Shown here piece after piece: positions 1 to 10,399 of a stretch of DNA of 64,000 bases (its first letter is position 1; each line of letters begins with the position of its first letter). The stretch lies in NCBI GenBank assembly GCA_022495005.1, contig JAGYXB010000460.1:558001-622000 (forward strand). The letters run 5' to 3'. The stretch comes from Rhyacophila brunnea. Taxonomy: Eukaryota > Arthropoda > Insecta > Trichoptera > Rhyacophilidae. The position numbers and the translations under genes are program-made. Under the pieces are notes generated by a model. That model saw only the letters and a list, made by a program, of their open reading frames with translations, searched no databases and had not been told where the DNA came from.

Positions 1-409
1 CACACCCATAACAAACGTTAGGCGCCAATCAAAGTGCATTAGATTGTCCTTGATTCCTATTTAGAACAGACCTTCTCGCTCGCCGTAAAATACCGCAAAC
101 TTTTTAAAAACTGAGAAATTTTCCCTCGTAAATACCACAAGTCGCAATGGTCAACGGATCCAACTGAGGGTCGGACCGACATATGGGGACATTTCTTTAT
201 CCGCATTCTACAATTCGCTACATAAATAAGTCGAAGATTCTATAAGGCCAGACTGACAGAGCTTACTAGAAAACTGTGTTTACTAAGCTTTCATTGTGAG
301 CTATATAATATAATTATGAATGTCAACCAGATTAAGCTAGATCAATCCTCTATTTTTTTAAACATAAATAGAAAAATCATAATATGAGCGTCAACGGATT
401 GGAAGATCT
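1..409. other. non-coding, nothing recognised
   Basis: No reading frame, repeat or structured element was recognised before the SINE copy that starts near 410. Confidence 0.5.
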
Positions 410-575
410 ATAAACATTTTTTTACGAGAAATGATTATTAGCTTTATGCTCAACCTATTAGGTCCAAACGTACATTGATAAATAATATGTAAATTTTACC
501 AAAATCTGGATTTGAACACGGCTCCCTCAACATTATAACTTAACACGATAACCGTTCAGTCACCGTGGACTTCAG
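410..575 (-). mobile_element. SINE-1, diverged minus-strand copy (tRNA-derived)
   Basis: Read on the minus strand, the segment follows the same order as the better copies at 9681 and 45619: a tRNA-like head with a B-box (GTTCAAATCC near 510), then a body containing GACCTAATAGGTTGAGC-like sequence, and finally CATTTCTCGTAAAAAA. It is clearly older and more diverged than those two. SINEs of this kind are transcribed by RNA polymerase III and moved by LINE enzymes; this copy is presumably inactive. Confidence 0.75.
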
Positions 576-1592
576 TATCAGTATAGAAATCTGTTAAATT
601 AAAGCCTATATCCTGCTGCCATACAAGAGAATTAAAAGAAACCAGTTAAAAGAACAATGATTTACCTACGTTAATTTTAAATATGAAAGAACCGTAACTA
701 AATTTTGTGAATCTAGACGTGATAATATATTATGTTCCAATATTATTTCTTATTGGGATAGTTTTTCCGACAACATATTTTAAAAAATTTATTCAATTAA
801 AACATAATCTATAATTATGTTGCGTTAAAATTATTTTTTTAGTATGGTATTTTTTCTGATATACATTCTGATTGTTTTCTATTTTGGATAATAGGTACCG
901 GTTTAATTTTAATTAATTCGTTCCACTAAGAATTGACAGTTAAACCATTAAAGTTATTACTGAAGATTGAGGCAGCTTTTACTAAGAATTTGAGGTAATG
1001 TGGACACAGCAAGAGTTAATTATGCTAGCAAAAAAGCTAGTTAGGGCGATAGCTTTTATTTTTTTTATAGGACTCACTCTTTCGGCGGCCATTTTGAAGG
1101 TAGAAAAAAGTTAGCGTATTTGTCTGACATGGCCAGATTTTCATGCTAACGTGCCTTAAGTATTTTTTTTATTTAATATTATCCGTGACGTTTTTAGTTT
1201 CTTTTTATGTTAAAATGAATCGTCGTTTTATATATGAAACAAATTTTTGCAGTAAGCCTATTGGCCACATCTGTAGTACGTATAATATACCCAGCTTTAA
1301 CGTAACACTTGATGCAAGTATTATATTATCATAATACTATCAAATGTTTGCCGCCACCGTGTGTGAATTCTCGGTAGGCAAGTAATCTACTAAATGTGTA
1401 TGAAGATACTGTATGAATGCCTGAAACATTAATAAACAGTGAATTCACCACCAGAGTATTAGTGTGTTATAGATAAAGCTTAATTAAATGTTATTTATTT
1501 ATAAAAGCGAATGGTTACAAATAAAAACTTCGGTACCTAACTAAGTAGGTGTAAGTATAGTCTAAATATGATGTTGGTATGGTTTTTTTCAG
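576..1592. other. AT-rich, nothing recognised
   Basis: Only short random frames are seen, such as a 63-codon one at 1143-1334 that is hydrophobic and AT-driven. No repeat shared with the rest of the window was noticed. Confidence 0.5.
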
Positions 1593-1720
1593 AATCCATC
1601 AACAGACATAAAACCCTTATTTTAAATTATGCTACTGCTATCTTTAATGAGTGGATAACAACTGAATCTGTTGAAAGAGCGTTTAGATCCACGCTAGATT
1701 GTGCATTCATAATATATTAA
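1593..1720 (+). other. possible orphan exon (weak)
   Basis: A pyrimidine run ending in CAG (1583-1592) is followed by about 40 open codons, containing NEWITTESVERAF, up to a TAA at 1718. The composition looks more protein-like than the surroundings. No homologue is recognised and no partner exon was found, so it may be chance or a piece of an old transposase (the ESVER part faintly recalls hAT proteins). Confidence 0.2.
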
Positions 1721-2450
1721 AATATCTCAGCATAAAACTATGGTAAAATGCATCAATAGCCTGATGCTGAGTACCTCCGCTACACGTAAGTACATTGGAA
1801 CATGTATATCGTCGTGGTAAATGCAATAGGTCGTATGTCAAAGATACCAAACTTTTCAGGAGAGACAAAAAACTATCCCATCTTAACCCCAATGCACCGA
1901 TTTTTTTCACAAATTTATTTACTTAGTAGAATTTGTTCCCTGTTAAGACTGTTATCATCATTTTGATGTAAGATGAATAATAAGAAAGTTAGGTTGACAT
2001 ACAACTATTTGATCGTCAATGTTGGCCACTTTTGTTGACATAAGTCCAATTTTTATGCAAACATACCTAAATTGAAAACACTGAAATTAGGTATTTATAA
2101 TGAAACAAAATATAATATTATATTAATATAGACATATTATTATACACTTGTACATAAACGTTTAAAAAGTAAGCTTAAACTAATGAAAAAGTTTTTTTTT
2201 TATTATAAATCTCTGTTTAATTAGGCACTTGTATAAAAACGATTTCAATGTTTAAAAAAAAAGATTAAAAGTTAATATTCAAAATAACACACAATAATTT
2301 TTAAAAAGATTTATTTAAAAATATCATAGTTTAATTATGTATTTGCATAAAACAGAGCAGGTAAATACCTACTTAAAAGAAAAAAGAACAGTTTTAAAAG
2401 AATACTTTTTTTTAGAAAAGTAATTTTTTTATTTAAACGGTAGGTAGTAT
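1721..2450. other. AT-rich, nothing recognised
   Basis: Contains homopolymer A and T runs and a 67-codon minus-strand frame (1707-1910) with no recognisable motif. The poly-T rich stretch next to the pseudogene end may include its 3' untranslated region. Confidence 0.45.
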
Positions 2451-3436
2451 TATTTTGTTTTCTTCCAAAAATTTGTGAATAGCAAGCTGCGTTGTTCATC
2501 ACTGATTGTATCGCACTTAAAGGCTATTTTTGGCCCACCCTTTTGAGCATGTCACTATGCCCACCACAACGTGGACCTATGGTCATAGAATCTTTTTTAG
2601 ACGTCTGTCTATACTTGCCGCCCTTGCCGGACTCTTCATGCTTCTCAAAACCCGCATAAGACTTGCCTAGCAATCGCAGTTGAGCTGATTGAGTTGAGTT
2701 GAGCAGTTGAGATGTATCTATAGTCTAAGCAGTTGAGAGTTTTTTTTGCCTCTTCCACTCTTTACAAGTATTGCTTTGCCCTTTTTGTTTTCTTTGATTG
2801 ACTTGCTCAGTAGGTTCGTCACCATGGGTGTCAGACTGCATAGCAAACTCCTCTAAGTCTTCTGATGAGCTTGATTGATTTGATTCAGGTTGATACAGAG
2901 CTTCAGAGTCACTACTGATATCAGATAGTAAATGTTCAGGGCCACTTAGATGTTCAGTCATCGTCATATCACAATCTATATTTTATCTCAGGGATGATTG
3001 TGTTGATACAATGTTCTCTGCTATCTTTATGTCCGAAGGTTGCCTCAGCAATGATTCTGCTTGTTCTAAAATTGGAGTTTTGATAGTCAAAGTATTATTA
3101 ACCTCAGCGAAATCGAGTTCTATTTCTGAACCAATATTTTGAAAAGTGATTTCAAATGGATGCTCTAAGACTAAGATTTCGAGTTCCGCTGCATTCCCAG
3201 GTTCAACTTGTAACGCCATATCGTCAGTGGTTCTTACGACTTCACAGGTTATTTGAGGTCCTGAAGAAAATAATCATTTTTAAATTTGATAATCGTTAAT
3301 GCATCTCAGCAAAATATCATCTCCACTCCACATTTGTGGCGACATAATCTTATTTATTCTTACCATTAGTATCCGGTGAAGTAATGTTGCTGACTGCTAA
3401 AGATACCAAGTACCGCCCACACCTTCCATTAATCAT
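2451..3436 (-). pseudogene. decayed multi-exon gene, insect family with basic and Cys-rich C-terminal motif
   Basis: Exon 1 (3436-3364) opens MINGRCGRYLVSLAV, with a stop one step upstream of the ATG, and ends at a GTAAG donor. The intron (3363-3261, 103 bp) ends TTTTCTTCAG. Exon 2 continues in the same phase (GPQITCEVVRTTDDMALQ) into an acidic, Ser-rich region, then a basic segment (CKEWKRQKK), LGKSYAGFEKHEESGKGGKY, PRCGGH, and finally FKCDTISDEQRSLLFTNFW. From memory, a basic segment followed by spaced cysteines and R..(I/L)F..FW recurs in uncharacterised hemipteran proteins whose role is unknown. Damage: an in-frame TAA at 2983-2985; a TAG at 2725-2727 within a short insertion; a frameshift near 2535. 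Splicing could hide some of this, but three lesions favour a pseudogene. The exon 1-2 junction is well supported; the family assignment is moderate. Confidence 0.65.
2710..2728. repeat. 18-19 bp insertion between direct repeats (copy 1)
   Basis: GATGTATCTATAGTCTAA lies between two copies of AGCAGTTGAG (2702-2711 and 2728-2737, which overlap its ends by a base or two). The whole event adds 26 bp and puts a TAG stop into the minus-strand gene. The same core, again inside a direct repeat, is at 25485. Confidence 0.7.
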
Positions 3437-3539
3437 TTTAATAGCCTTTTACTAAATAATTTTTAACTAAATAAACAGTGTCTTATTAAAACTGTCAATC
3501 GTGATTGGTGAACAAATAATTACTTTGGCAATAAATAAA
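3437..3539. other. upstream flank of the decayed gene
   Basis: AT-rich sequence upstream of exon 1. No TATA box or initiator can be singled out with confidence. Confidence 0.4.
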
Positions 3540-3552
3540 TGAGACAAAAAGT

Positions 3553-3921
3553 CATCATCATCAGGGGCACGACAACCCGGTGTGGGTCTTGGCCTCCTCC
3601 AACAGCTCCCTCCACCTGTCCCTATCCAGTGTGGCCGCTTTCCAATTTGGTACCCCTAGAACACGGCAGTCATTGGCAGCTCCATCCAACCAGCGAATCT
3701 TTGGCCTGCCTCTTCTTCTACGCCCGATTGGATTGCCGGACATCATACGTACGTACATTCATACGGTGCACATGACCTAGCCATCGCAGTCCCCCAATCT
3801 TAATTGATTGAACTGCGCTGCAATCTTCGTATAGCCCGTAGAGCTCAGCAATATATCTTCTTCTCCAATTGGTGCCGTCCCTGATCGGTCCATATATACG
3901 TCGGAGAATTTTTCTTTAGTT
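3553..3921 (-). mobile_element. 5'-truncated RTE-like LINE, 3' end with target duplication
   Basis: On the minus strand it encodes the C-terminal end of a non-LTR retrotransposon endonuclease/reverse transcriptase: LRRIYGPIRDGTNWRRRY, then GRRRRGRPKIRWLDGA and NWKAATLDRDRWRELLEEA, ending SCP-stop. The stop is followed directly by a (TGA)n tail. A 13-bp duplication, TGAGACAAAAAGT, flanks it at 3540-3552 and 3922-3934. Truncation, tail and duplication together are the signature of target-primed reverse transcription. The frame is broken near 3755. The same family occurs at 63626-64000. The clade name RTE rests on the trinucleotide tail and C-terminal motif and is an inference. Confidence 0.88.
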
Positions 3922-3934
3922 TGAGACAAAAAGT

Positions 3935-5247
3935 AATGTTAGATTATCTGTAGAAAGAATCTTGAAAATTTTACTAAATCTGACAACAATAATGTAATTA
4001 TAAAGTAGATTTTAAAAAACAGTGATTGGTAAATTACTTACATCGTATTATTTGACGAATTCTTTAGTATAGAGTCAAGAACGAGGAATAAAAATAAACA
4101 AAAACATGACTATCATTATGATGAGCTCTGACATACGACTGTTTGGCGTGACCAATATCAATGACGTGTCGGTTCGTCTTTTTGCAAGTGTTGGGATAGT
4201 CGACTTCTTATTGGTCTAACGACATAAGACCTATTGGAGATGGTGTAGATGACTGGGCTGGTCACTATGGTGCAATAAAACAAAATTGAATTTTTTTTGA
4301 CATACGACCTATTGCATTTACCACGACGATATGTCTGAGAGCAATTGAAGACACATATACATATTCCAATGTACTACCCACTAACCAAATATTTTGTTCA
4401 AAATTAAACACATTTGTATTGAACTAAGCCAAAGTAACGACTATGGCAAAGAAATATATTTATGGGGTTAGAGTGTTAGATTGTCATTACATAATTCTGT
4501 GAAAAATTAACCTTTATTTTTGGTAGGGTGGTTAACCACCTAAACTCTTTTTTTTTAATTATTCTTATGTAATGTTCAAGTTGTCATTATCGCCCTTTTG
4601 GTTCACCAGTATCGATTTATATCACTACATCAGGATGTTAATACAGTCTTTGCCCAACAAAAAGCAATACAATATACTTAATTATATGAATTGAAAATAA
4701 ATAACGTCCACGAAAAGAATAGTCTCTTTTAATATCCATTACAATTACCACACACACCGTATTAGCTTAACATTAGAGGTAAACATGTATTGCTAATACT
4801 AACCTTATCAGAAAATTCCGTTTCAAATGAGGTTTATAAAAAGCTTCGCTTCCTATTAGCAAGATACTGCATTAGCCGTTACTGTTTATTTTAAATTGAA
4901 TATTTTATCCACGTTACGATCTGGGTCGAAACTGCTAATCGAATTTTTATCGTTAGTATCAATACACGTTGCCCGTGTGATACCTGGGTAGTAGGTACAA
5001 CACTAGCGTGACTTCTACCGGAGGTAATCAGTTGTGATATTAGTTAAATCTAATCGAACCATACAGGGCCCAACTCTATAATTTTAAATATTCAAATATC
5101 GAACATTCAATTATGTATAAAATATACTTTATACTATTACTTACAAAACTTAACTTTGTGCTTTAACTTACCTTCTTGTTAGTTGCTTTTTTCCAGTAAT
5201 TTATCAACAATTTTTAGACCCCTTTATTACATAATAATATTAACGCT
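3935..5247. other. non-coding, nothing recognised
   Basis: About 1.3 kb of AT-rich DNA with no frame of note and no recognisable repeat. Confidence 0.5.
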
Positions 5248-5251
5248 ATTC

Positions 5252-5412
5252 GGGTTTGGGTCGAAATCCCGAAGGCCGAAATCGCGAATGCTGAAATCCC
5301 GAATGGCCGAAATCCCGAAAGCCTAAATCCCGAAAGCCGTAATCCCGAATGCCGAAATTCTGAATGCTGAAATCCCGAATGGCCGGATTCCCAAAGGCCG
5401 AAATCCCGATAA
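5252..5412. repeat. short tandem repeat, ~15-17 bp unit
   Basis: About ten imperfect copies of a unit close to CCGAAATCCCGAAAG occur in a row. Read on the minus strand they give an apparent protein of repeated GFRDFG/FGIRD words, which is a by-product of the repeat and not a gene. Unit length drifts between 15 and 17 bp, so the frame does not hold. Confidence 0.88.
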
Positions 5413-5820
5413 ATAAAAAAAAATATAAACAGTAATAATTGCGCAATCTTAACACTTATGTTATTGAATTGCGCAAATTTTCACAGGAGAGACAAAAACC
5501 CATTTGTTCTACAAAAAAATGGTTTTTTGTCTGACCAACTGACTTTCACTACTTACGTATTTTTTCCTATGTGTCCCTGCTAACACTATCTAAATAAGAT
5601 ATTGATACCATCAATTAGTGTTTGTTATTTGTTTCTTTAATGGTTTTAACAGTCGGAAAGACATTGTGTTAATAAAACAAATGTTTAATAAATATCAGAA
5701 CCGGTTTCGTACACTTAATTAGGTTTCAGTGTCTCATTAAAATGAATAAAACTGGCCCTGCTTTATATTAAGCTATTTGAAATAAGTAATTTATTCTAAA
5801 AAAATGTTTGTCCTCCCAAA
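5413..5820. other. AT-rich, nothing recognised
   Basis: A weak inverted ACAAAAACCCATT/AATGGTTTTTTGT pair lies near 5493-5528. Nothing else stands out. Confidence 0.45.
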
Positions 5821-5824
5821 ACAC

Positions 5825-5880
5825 ATAACTAACCGGCTACTGGTAATGCCAATTGGAAGAGCAATAACTGTATTTAACTA
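5825..5880 (+). mobile_element. fragment of an unnamed retroelement-like coding repeat
   Basis: The plus strand reads NRLLVMPIGRAITVFN-stop, which closely matches NLPLVMPIGRAITLFNQ on the minus strand near 49640. Two copies of one coding segment in opposite orientation point to a dispersed transposon-derived repeat. I do not recognise the protein. Confidence 0.5.
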
Positions 5881-6140
5881 AAGGGGACAACAGATCATTG
5901 CTTGATAAATACCATCAAGTTGATATCTATGGGAACTATAATGACTTAACGGGCAGTAAAGAGCTCACTAGATCGATGAGATATTCAACTTCATATTACT
6001 TCAAACTTAACTGTACTTCCGTATTTGACGATGAAAGACTAAAGACCTAGAAGAGTCGAGATAACTAGGAGAAACATTCATCCATTTGTGGATTGTGAAT
6101 GGATGAGATAATGATATATAAGTATTATTTTATATAATTA
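5881..6140. other. AT-rich spacer, nothing recognised
   Basis: Nothing recognised between the coding-repeat fragment and the next MITE. Confidence 0.45.
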
Positions 6141-6472
6141 CTCAGTATTAATACAATTAATTAATCATCTCGATTTTGATATAGAATTATTCAACATTTG
6201 ACAACGTTTATGAGGGTGTATCAATTAATATTCTCCGCGGACGACGCGTTGGTATTTTATTTTATATATAAATAAGAATACTTGTTATATCATTAAGAAA
6301 AAATAAATAAATATATCCTAGTATAACTATTGAATTTTAGTTACGGCGTGCTACCATTATATTGTAAATAGTTGGTAATGTGGCAAGTCGGGACAAAGTA
6401 ATTTCTATTATGACATCCTATAATAATTCTATATCAATATCGAGATGATTAATTAATTGTATTAATACTGAG
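6141..6472. mobile_element. MITE with ~48-bp inverted repeats and TA target site
   Basis: The first ~48 bases (starting CTCAGTATTAATACAATT) reappear inverted at the right end, with one or two differences. A TA lies directly outside each end, as expected for Tc1/mariner-type insertion. The 332-bp element has no coding capacity, so it would have been mobilised in trans. Confidence 0.8.
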
Positions 6473-6836
6473 TAGTTCTCTCATTGAAACACATATGCCA
6501 CACGAGGTAAGAAATGACGCCATTTGACAGTGAAAAGATGCTAGATTTCTGATATATGCACCATTTTCTTATTGTATATAGTAAAAAAAATCACCTGCTG
6601 TGCAATATTACTTGGTAATTTAAATTTATAAATTATGCTTGCAGGATTTATAAATGTACATTTGAAGCTTCTAATTATTCAAGAAATATAATATGTATGT
6701 ACCCATAGCGAGTCTTAAATATTATTGTTGAACCTTCCACGTAAAAAATGTTGCAGACTTCTGAGTTACAGCATATACCATCATCACTCGCTTTAACGGT
6801 GTGGATCCTTGGTTTACCCTGAAGAGATTTTCTAAC
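6473..6836. other. AT-rich, nothing recognised
   Basis: No repeat or frame of note. Confidence 0.45.
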
Positions 6837-6868
6837 ATTTTTTACGAGAAATGGCCATCAACTCTCAC
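6837..6868 (-). mobile_element. SINE-1 body fragment
   Basis: TTTTTTACGAGAAATGGCCA matches the conserved body motif of the tRNA-derived SINE seen at 9681 and 45619, in minus orientation. The rest is lost, and a hAT MITE begins a few bases on. Confidence 0.5.
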
Positions 6869-6880
6869 CATAATCAACTA

Positions 6881-7397
6881 CAGAGGCGAAGGGTAGAGGT
6901 AGGCTAATAAGATTTAACATAAATCGTGCACAATATACTTTGTCAGTCATTATACTTATTTGTTTTCATTGAACTAATGATACAATTTGCAGATGTGCTG
7001 GTTAGTTTTTAAAATTAAATTAAACCCTACCTAAACCAAACCATTATAGTGTATGTAGATAATGGTATGTATGTTATATTGGACACTTTTTCGGTCGTAT
7101 TTATTTGTTTTCGTTGAATTAATAATACATTTTTTTACAGATGATGTTGTTTAGTTTATTTTTTAATTTAAAAAAATCCTGCATAACCAATATATTTTAT
7201 AGATAAACGGATGATATGTTTTGACTACTATCTACTATGGCTTGGATTAGGTAAGGTTTAATTGAATTCTAAAAACTAACAAAATATACTACACATTGCA
7301 GTCTTAGATAAATGAAAACAAATACGTTTGACTGACAAAGTTTAGCGTCCAATATTTACGTCGGATCTTAACAACCTACCTCCACCCTTCTTCACTG
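6881..7397. mobile_element. hAT MITE, CAGTGGCGAAGGG family (copy 1)
   Basis: It starts CAGAGGCGAAGGGTAGAGG and ends with the inverted counterpart ...CCACCCTTCTTCACTG. The 8-bp flanks ATCAACTA and ATCAACTG match at 7 of 8 bases, the duplication length of hAT insertions. The subterminal word TTGTCAGTCA..TATTTGTTTTCATTGAA is also present near both ends in inverted form. It has no coding capacity. Sister copies lie at 15571 and 51445. Confidence 0.85.
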
Positions 7398-8070
7398 ATC
7401 AACTGGGTTCATATTCAGAATAAGACACGAATTGAAAATCGATAAATAATCGAAAATATCAGACTCGGTCTTCAAAACCGCCAACCACGGTTTTAGAAAC
7501 GCACCATTTGTTTTTCTCTACCGTTTATAAATTCAACAGCAATATCATGGAATATGTTTACACTTTGTAAACAAACATATTTTTGTGGAAGTTTTAGTAC
7601 ATAATTAAATAGACAACCCTGTCTGTCTATTATTACCTGTTAACAAAAACGAATTGATTTCAACATAATTCCAACATAATTCCAAATATCGATAAATGGT
7701 TAATGAAGCGTGCGCTCTAAATCGCTATACGCTAGACTAGTTTGTTAGTTTGTTTTGCGATTTATAAAAGCTTTTGGATTAATATAACTTTCAGAGAAAA
7801 TTGTTTTTTTAATGTAATGTTTACGTCTAGCTCGGTTTAAATGTTATTTTTTATAAATAAGCTTTATTTAATACGTTACTATATACGGTACTATCGTTAC
7901 TATCAACCACTATTGGTTAATTTGTTAGAATATATTAGAATTAATATCAATTAATAATAATACCAATAGGTACCGATTTAATTGGTATTCATTACATGCA
8001 AACATTATATTTTAATCGATAACTACACAATATGTGTTTCGTACGTTACTAATTAGTAGGCTTAAAGTTT
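7398..8070. other. AT-rich, nothing recognised
   Basis: Contains a short tandem CAACATAATTC doublet near 7661-7683 and otherwise plain AT-rich sequence. Confidence 0.45.
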
Positions 8071-8074
8071 TTAG

Positions 8075-8765
8075 GTGCTAAAAATGAATAATAGGTACCC
8101 AAAATATGTAGATATAATTGGAAAATATGACTGTTATTAAAATATTATAAATTTGTGCTAAAATACAAAAATAGGAGCTAAAAATTTAAGATTACAATAA
8201 ATAATATATATATTAAAACAGTTTCATTTCTTATTTATTCACAAAATAGAATACGCTTTATTACAATAAATAATAAAATGATGCTTCAAATTTTCGAAAG
8301 TGAATCTTTGACGATTTGATCCTAGCAATGTTTTATACATGGAAAAACTTCTTTCCACTTGGTTCTACAGATGTTATTATTGCGTATGTAAATTAAACTA
8401 TTTCTGAAGTAGAAAAACTTGAAACATCTGAGGCATCCGATGGATTTTCTAAAACAGCTTTAATATTCTGAAGCGTTTGAAATCCAGTATTTTTATTTAA
8501 AACACTATTAAAATTTGTACGTATTTTTATTCCAATTGCTCCAGGAACATTTTCTTATTTTAGCAGCAGTATTGTTTAAAATATTAATTTTCTCCATTAC
8601 TTAGTGACTTTGTAGATTCTTATAACATTTCAATTGCGTTTACTAGTGTTATTGTGTTAATTAATTTTGTATTTATGTGAAAATATGCTAAAAATAACCT
8701 AAAATATGTAAAAATATGTAATTATCCAAAAATATGTAAAAATAGATGCTAACAAATAGAGCTTA
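8075..8765 (-). mobile_element. relic hAT element with A/T-rich ends
   Basis: Both margins carry words of the type AAAATATGTAAAAATA and GGTGCTAAAAA, and the interior holds a hAT transposase relic on the minus strand. Exact ends and target duplication could not be fixed. Confidence 0.5.
8239..8600 (-). pseudogene. hAT transposase C-terminal region, broken
   Basis: Minus-strand translation gives MEKINILNNTAAKIRK, then after a frameshift near 8560 VPGAIGIKIRTNFNSVLNKN and AVLENPSDASDVSSF. A TAA follows at 8393-8395, then FTYAIITSVE, and after a second frameshift near 8362 VERSFSMYKTLLGSNRQRF and ENLKHHFI, ending at a TGA at 8239. The block TSVE..VERSFSMYK is the hallmark of the hAT dimerisation domain at the transposase C terminus, which in active copies helps assemble the cut-and-paste complex. 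One stop and two frameshifts make this copy inactive. The N-terminal zinc finger and most of the catalytic core are absent. Confidence 0.78.
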
Positions 8766-8769
8766 AATG

Positions 8770-9680
8770 TTTCAAAATTATCTGAAACAGATAAATATAT
8801 TTGAATACCTAAGAATCCTAAACCTACTAATTAGTATATTATGAACCAAAACTTTACGTTTGGCTTTATGTAATATTTAATATTTTAAACAATGCTGATA
8901 TTTACGACTGACATTTGATAATAAATATAGGTATAATATCATAATTATTTAAATAGTCAATGATATTAGTACATATATTATTTTTTTCCAATAAACAAAA
9001 GAAAACTATAAAATGTGTTACTAGTGACATCTAGTATCGGAACTACGAGACGTAATTAAATAATATATTCATATTATGGCGATAGGTACAATTGACTGAA
9101 AAATATTTTTTATGTAGGTACAAAGCCAATAAGAATAATCTAAAATCTTTTTCAATACGATGATTAAATGGAGGGAAGGGAAATGAATGATTTGGGATGC
9201 TATTCTTATAGATACACTCGCGGCTTTTTACCTGAAAGAATCAGTTCAATTCTCAGGCTCTGCAGTTCTTTTAGCTGAGTCTCAAAATGTCTGTCACCTT
9301 ATTATATTGTCTCTCCCCTAGATTTCACGTCATTTAGACCCTGGGACCCTCTAGTTCGACGACGGTGACTGAGATCGGTCGTCGCATGATTGATAAAAGC
9401 GTGAGTGCCATTCAATTGAGTACCTGAGACAGCGAATAAGCATAGACACCCAAAGAGATAATGCAGTCGCTTTTTAGGAACCTCTTGAGGTATCCCAGGT
9501 GACTGGAAGAGGTATTTTATATATTTATATAGGGAAACCTAGTATATCAAGTTTCATAATTATTAGTTTATAATTATATAATGGTAATATGTAACTGTTT
9601 GTTTGCAATAACCATTGAAATTATTTTTTATACGTTGATAAACTGACAATTTGATTTAATAATACGTAACTATTTTTAAC
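8770..9680. other. mostly AT-rich; GC-richer patch at 9150-9520
   Basis: The patch around 9150-9520 has balanced composition (for example CGACGACGGTGACTGAGATC near 9358), but no frame stays open and no known element end was recognised. It could be an old repeat. Confidence 0.4.
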
Positions 9681-9919
9681 ACCGACGGTGGCCGCGCGGC
9701 TTAAGCGTTGGACTATCACGCCGTGGGTCTCAGGTTCGAATCCTAGGTCTGGCAAGTACCAAGTACACATATTTGTTTTTCAATTTGTGTGTGAGTCAGG
9801 GAATGGACCTAATAGGTTGAGCAAGTGACTGCCATACATTTCTCGTAAAAAACAAAATCTGTTAATACAAACCTCTACTCTGTGGAGGCCCTATTAGGAT
9901 CGGACATGGTCAAAAAAAA
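9681..9919 (+). mobile_element. SINE-1 (tRNA-derived), near full-length
   Basis: The head ACCGACGGTGGCCGCGCGG carries a tRNA A-box-like segment, and GGTTCGAATCC at 9733-9743 is a canonical B-box, the internal RNA polymerase III promoter. The body includes GTGTGTGAGTCAGGGAATGG, GACCTAATAGGTTGAGCAAG and CATTTCTCGTAAAAAAC, and the 3' end GATCGGACATGGTC runs into an A tract. A copy in the same orientation lies at 45619. SINEs encode no protein and depend on a partner LINE. Confidence 0.88.
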
Positions 9920-9925
9920 ATTAAC

Positions 9926-10230
9926 TTATGACATCAGCATTCGTTGAGTTTATATTTGAATAATATCACTATTTAAAAATAATCGTAATTTTTGTCACTA
10001 GATATCTGTGGTAGATTTACTATCCCTTAAAATACACAAAGCAAATCGTAACGTCTTGGGTAGAACAATCTATATAGCAATATTATATTATTACTATCGC
10101 TTTGAATAACCGCTGAACAATTTTAGTAAACACGCTGAATCCACGAACTCATCAAGTTCGGCGGATGTATATGACACAATGACATTAATACGGACGAATC
10201 ATCTGGAAAAGAAAATGACACTCACTTTAT
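9926..10230. other. AT-rich, nothing recognised
   Basis: Nothing recognised between the SINE and the duplicated segment. Confidence 0.45.
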
Positions 10231-10233
10231 TGT

Positions 10234-10395
10234 CGGGTCTGCCGAATGGCATAATCTGTTCTAACGCTATTACAATAAAGGTGATATTGCTATAAATTGC
10301 TGATGCTTTTTGTTGGGTCTGCCGAATGGTTCGACATTAGAAACACTGCTCTAACGCCATTACAATAAAGGTCATATGTTATAAATTCCCGATGC
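10234..10395. repeat. two-copy direct repeat, ~80 bp unit
   Basis: GGGTCTGCCGAATGG followed by CTAACGC(T/C)ATTACAATAAAGGT and ATAAATT(G/C)C(T/C)GATGC appears twice in a row (starting 10236 and 10315). The second copy carries an extra ~10 bp after the first block. This is a local tandem duplication. Confidence 0.78.
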
Positions 10396-10399
10396 GTGA

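Noticed and set aside
2983..2985. Selenocysteine or programmed readthrough at the in-frame stop
   Set aside because: The codon is TAA rather than TGA, and two further lesions follow.
5246..5455. Protein of GFRDFG repeats
   Set aside because: Translation of a 15-17 bp tandem repeat; period not a multiple of three.
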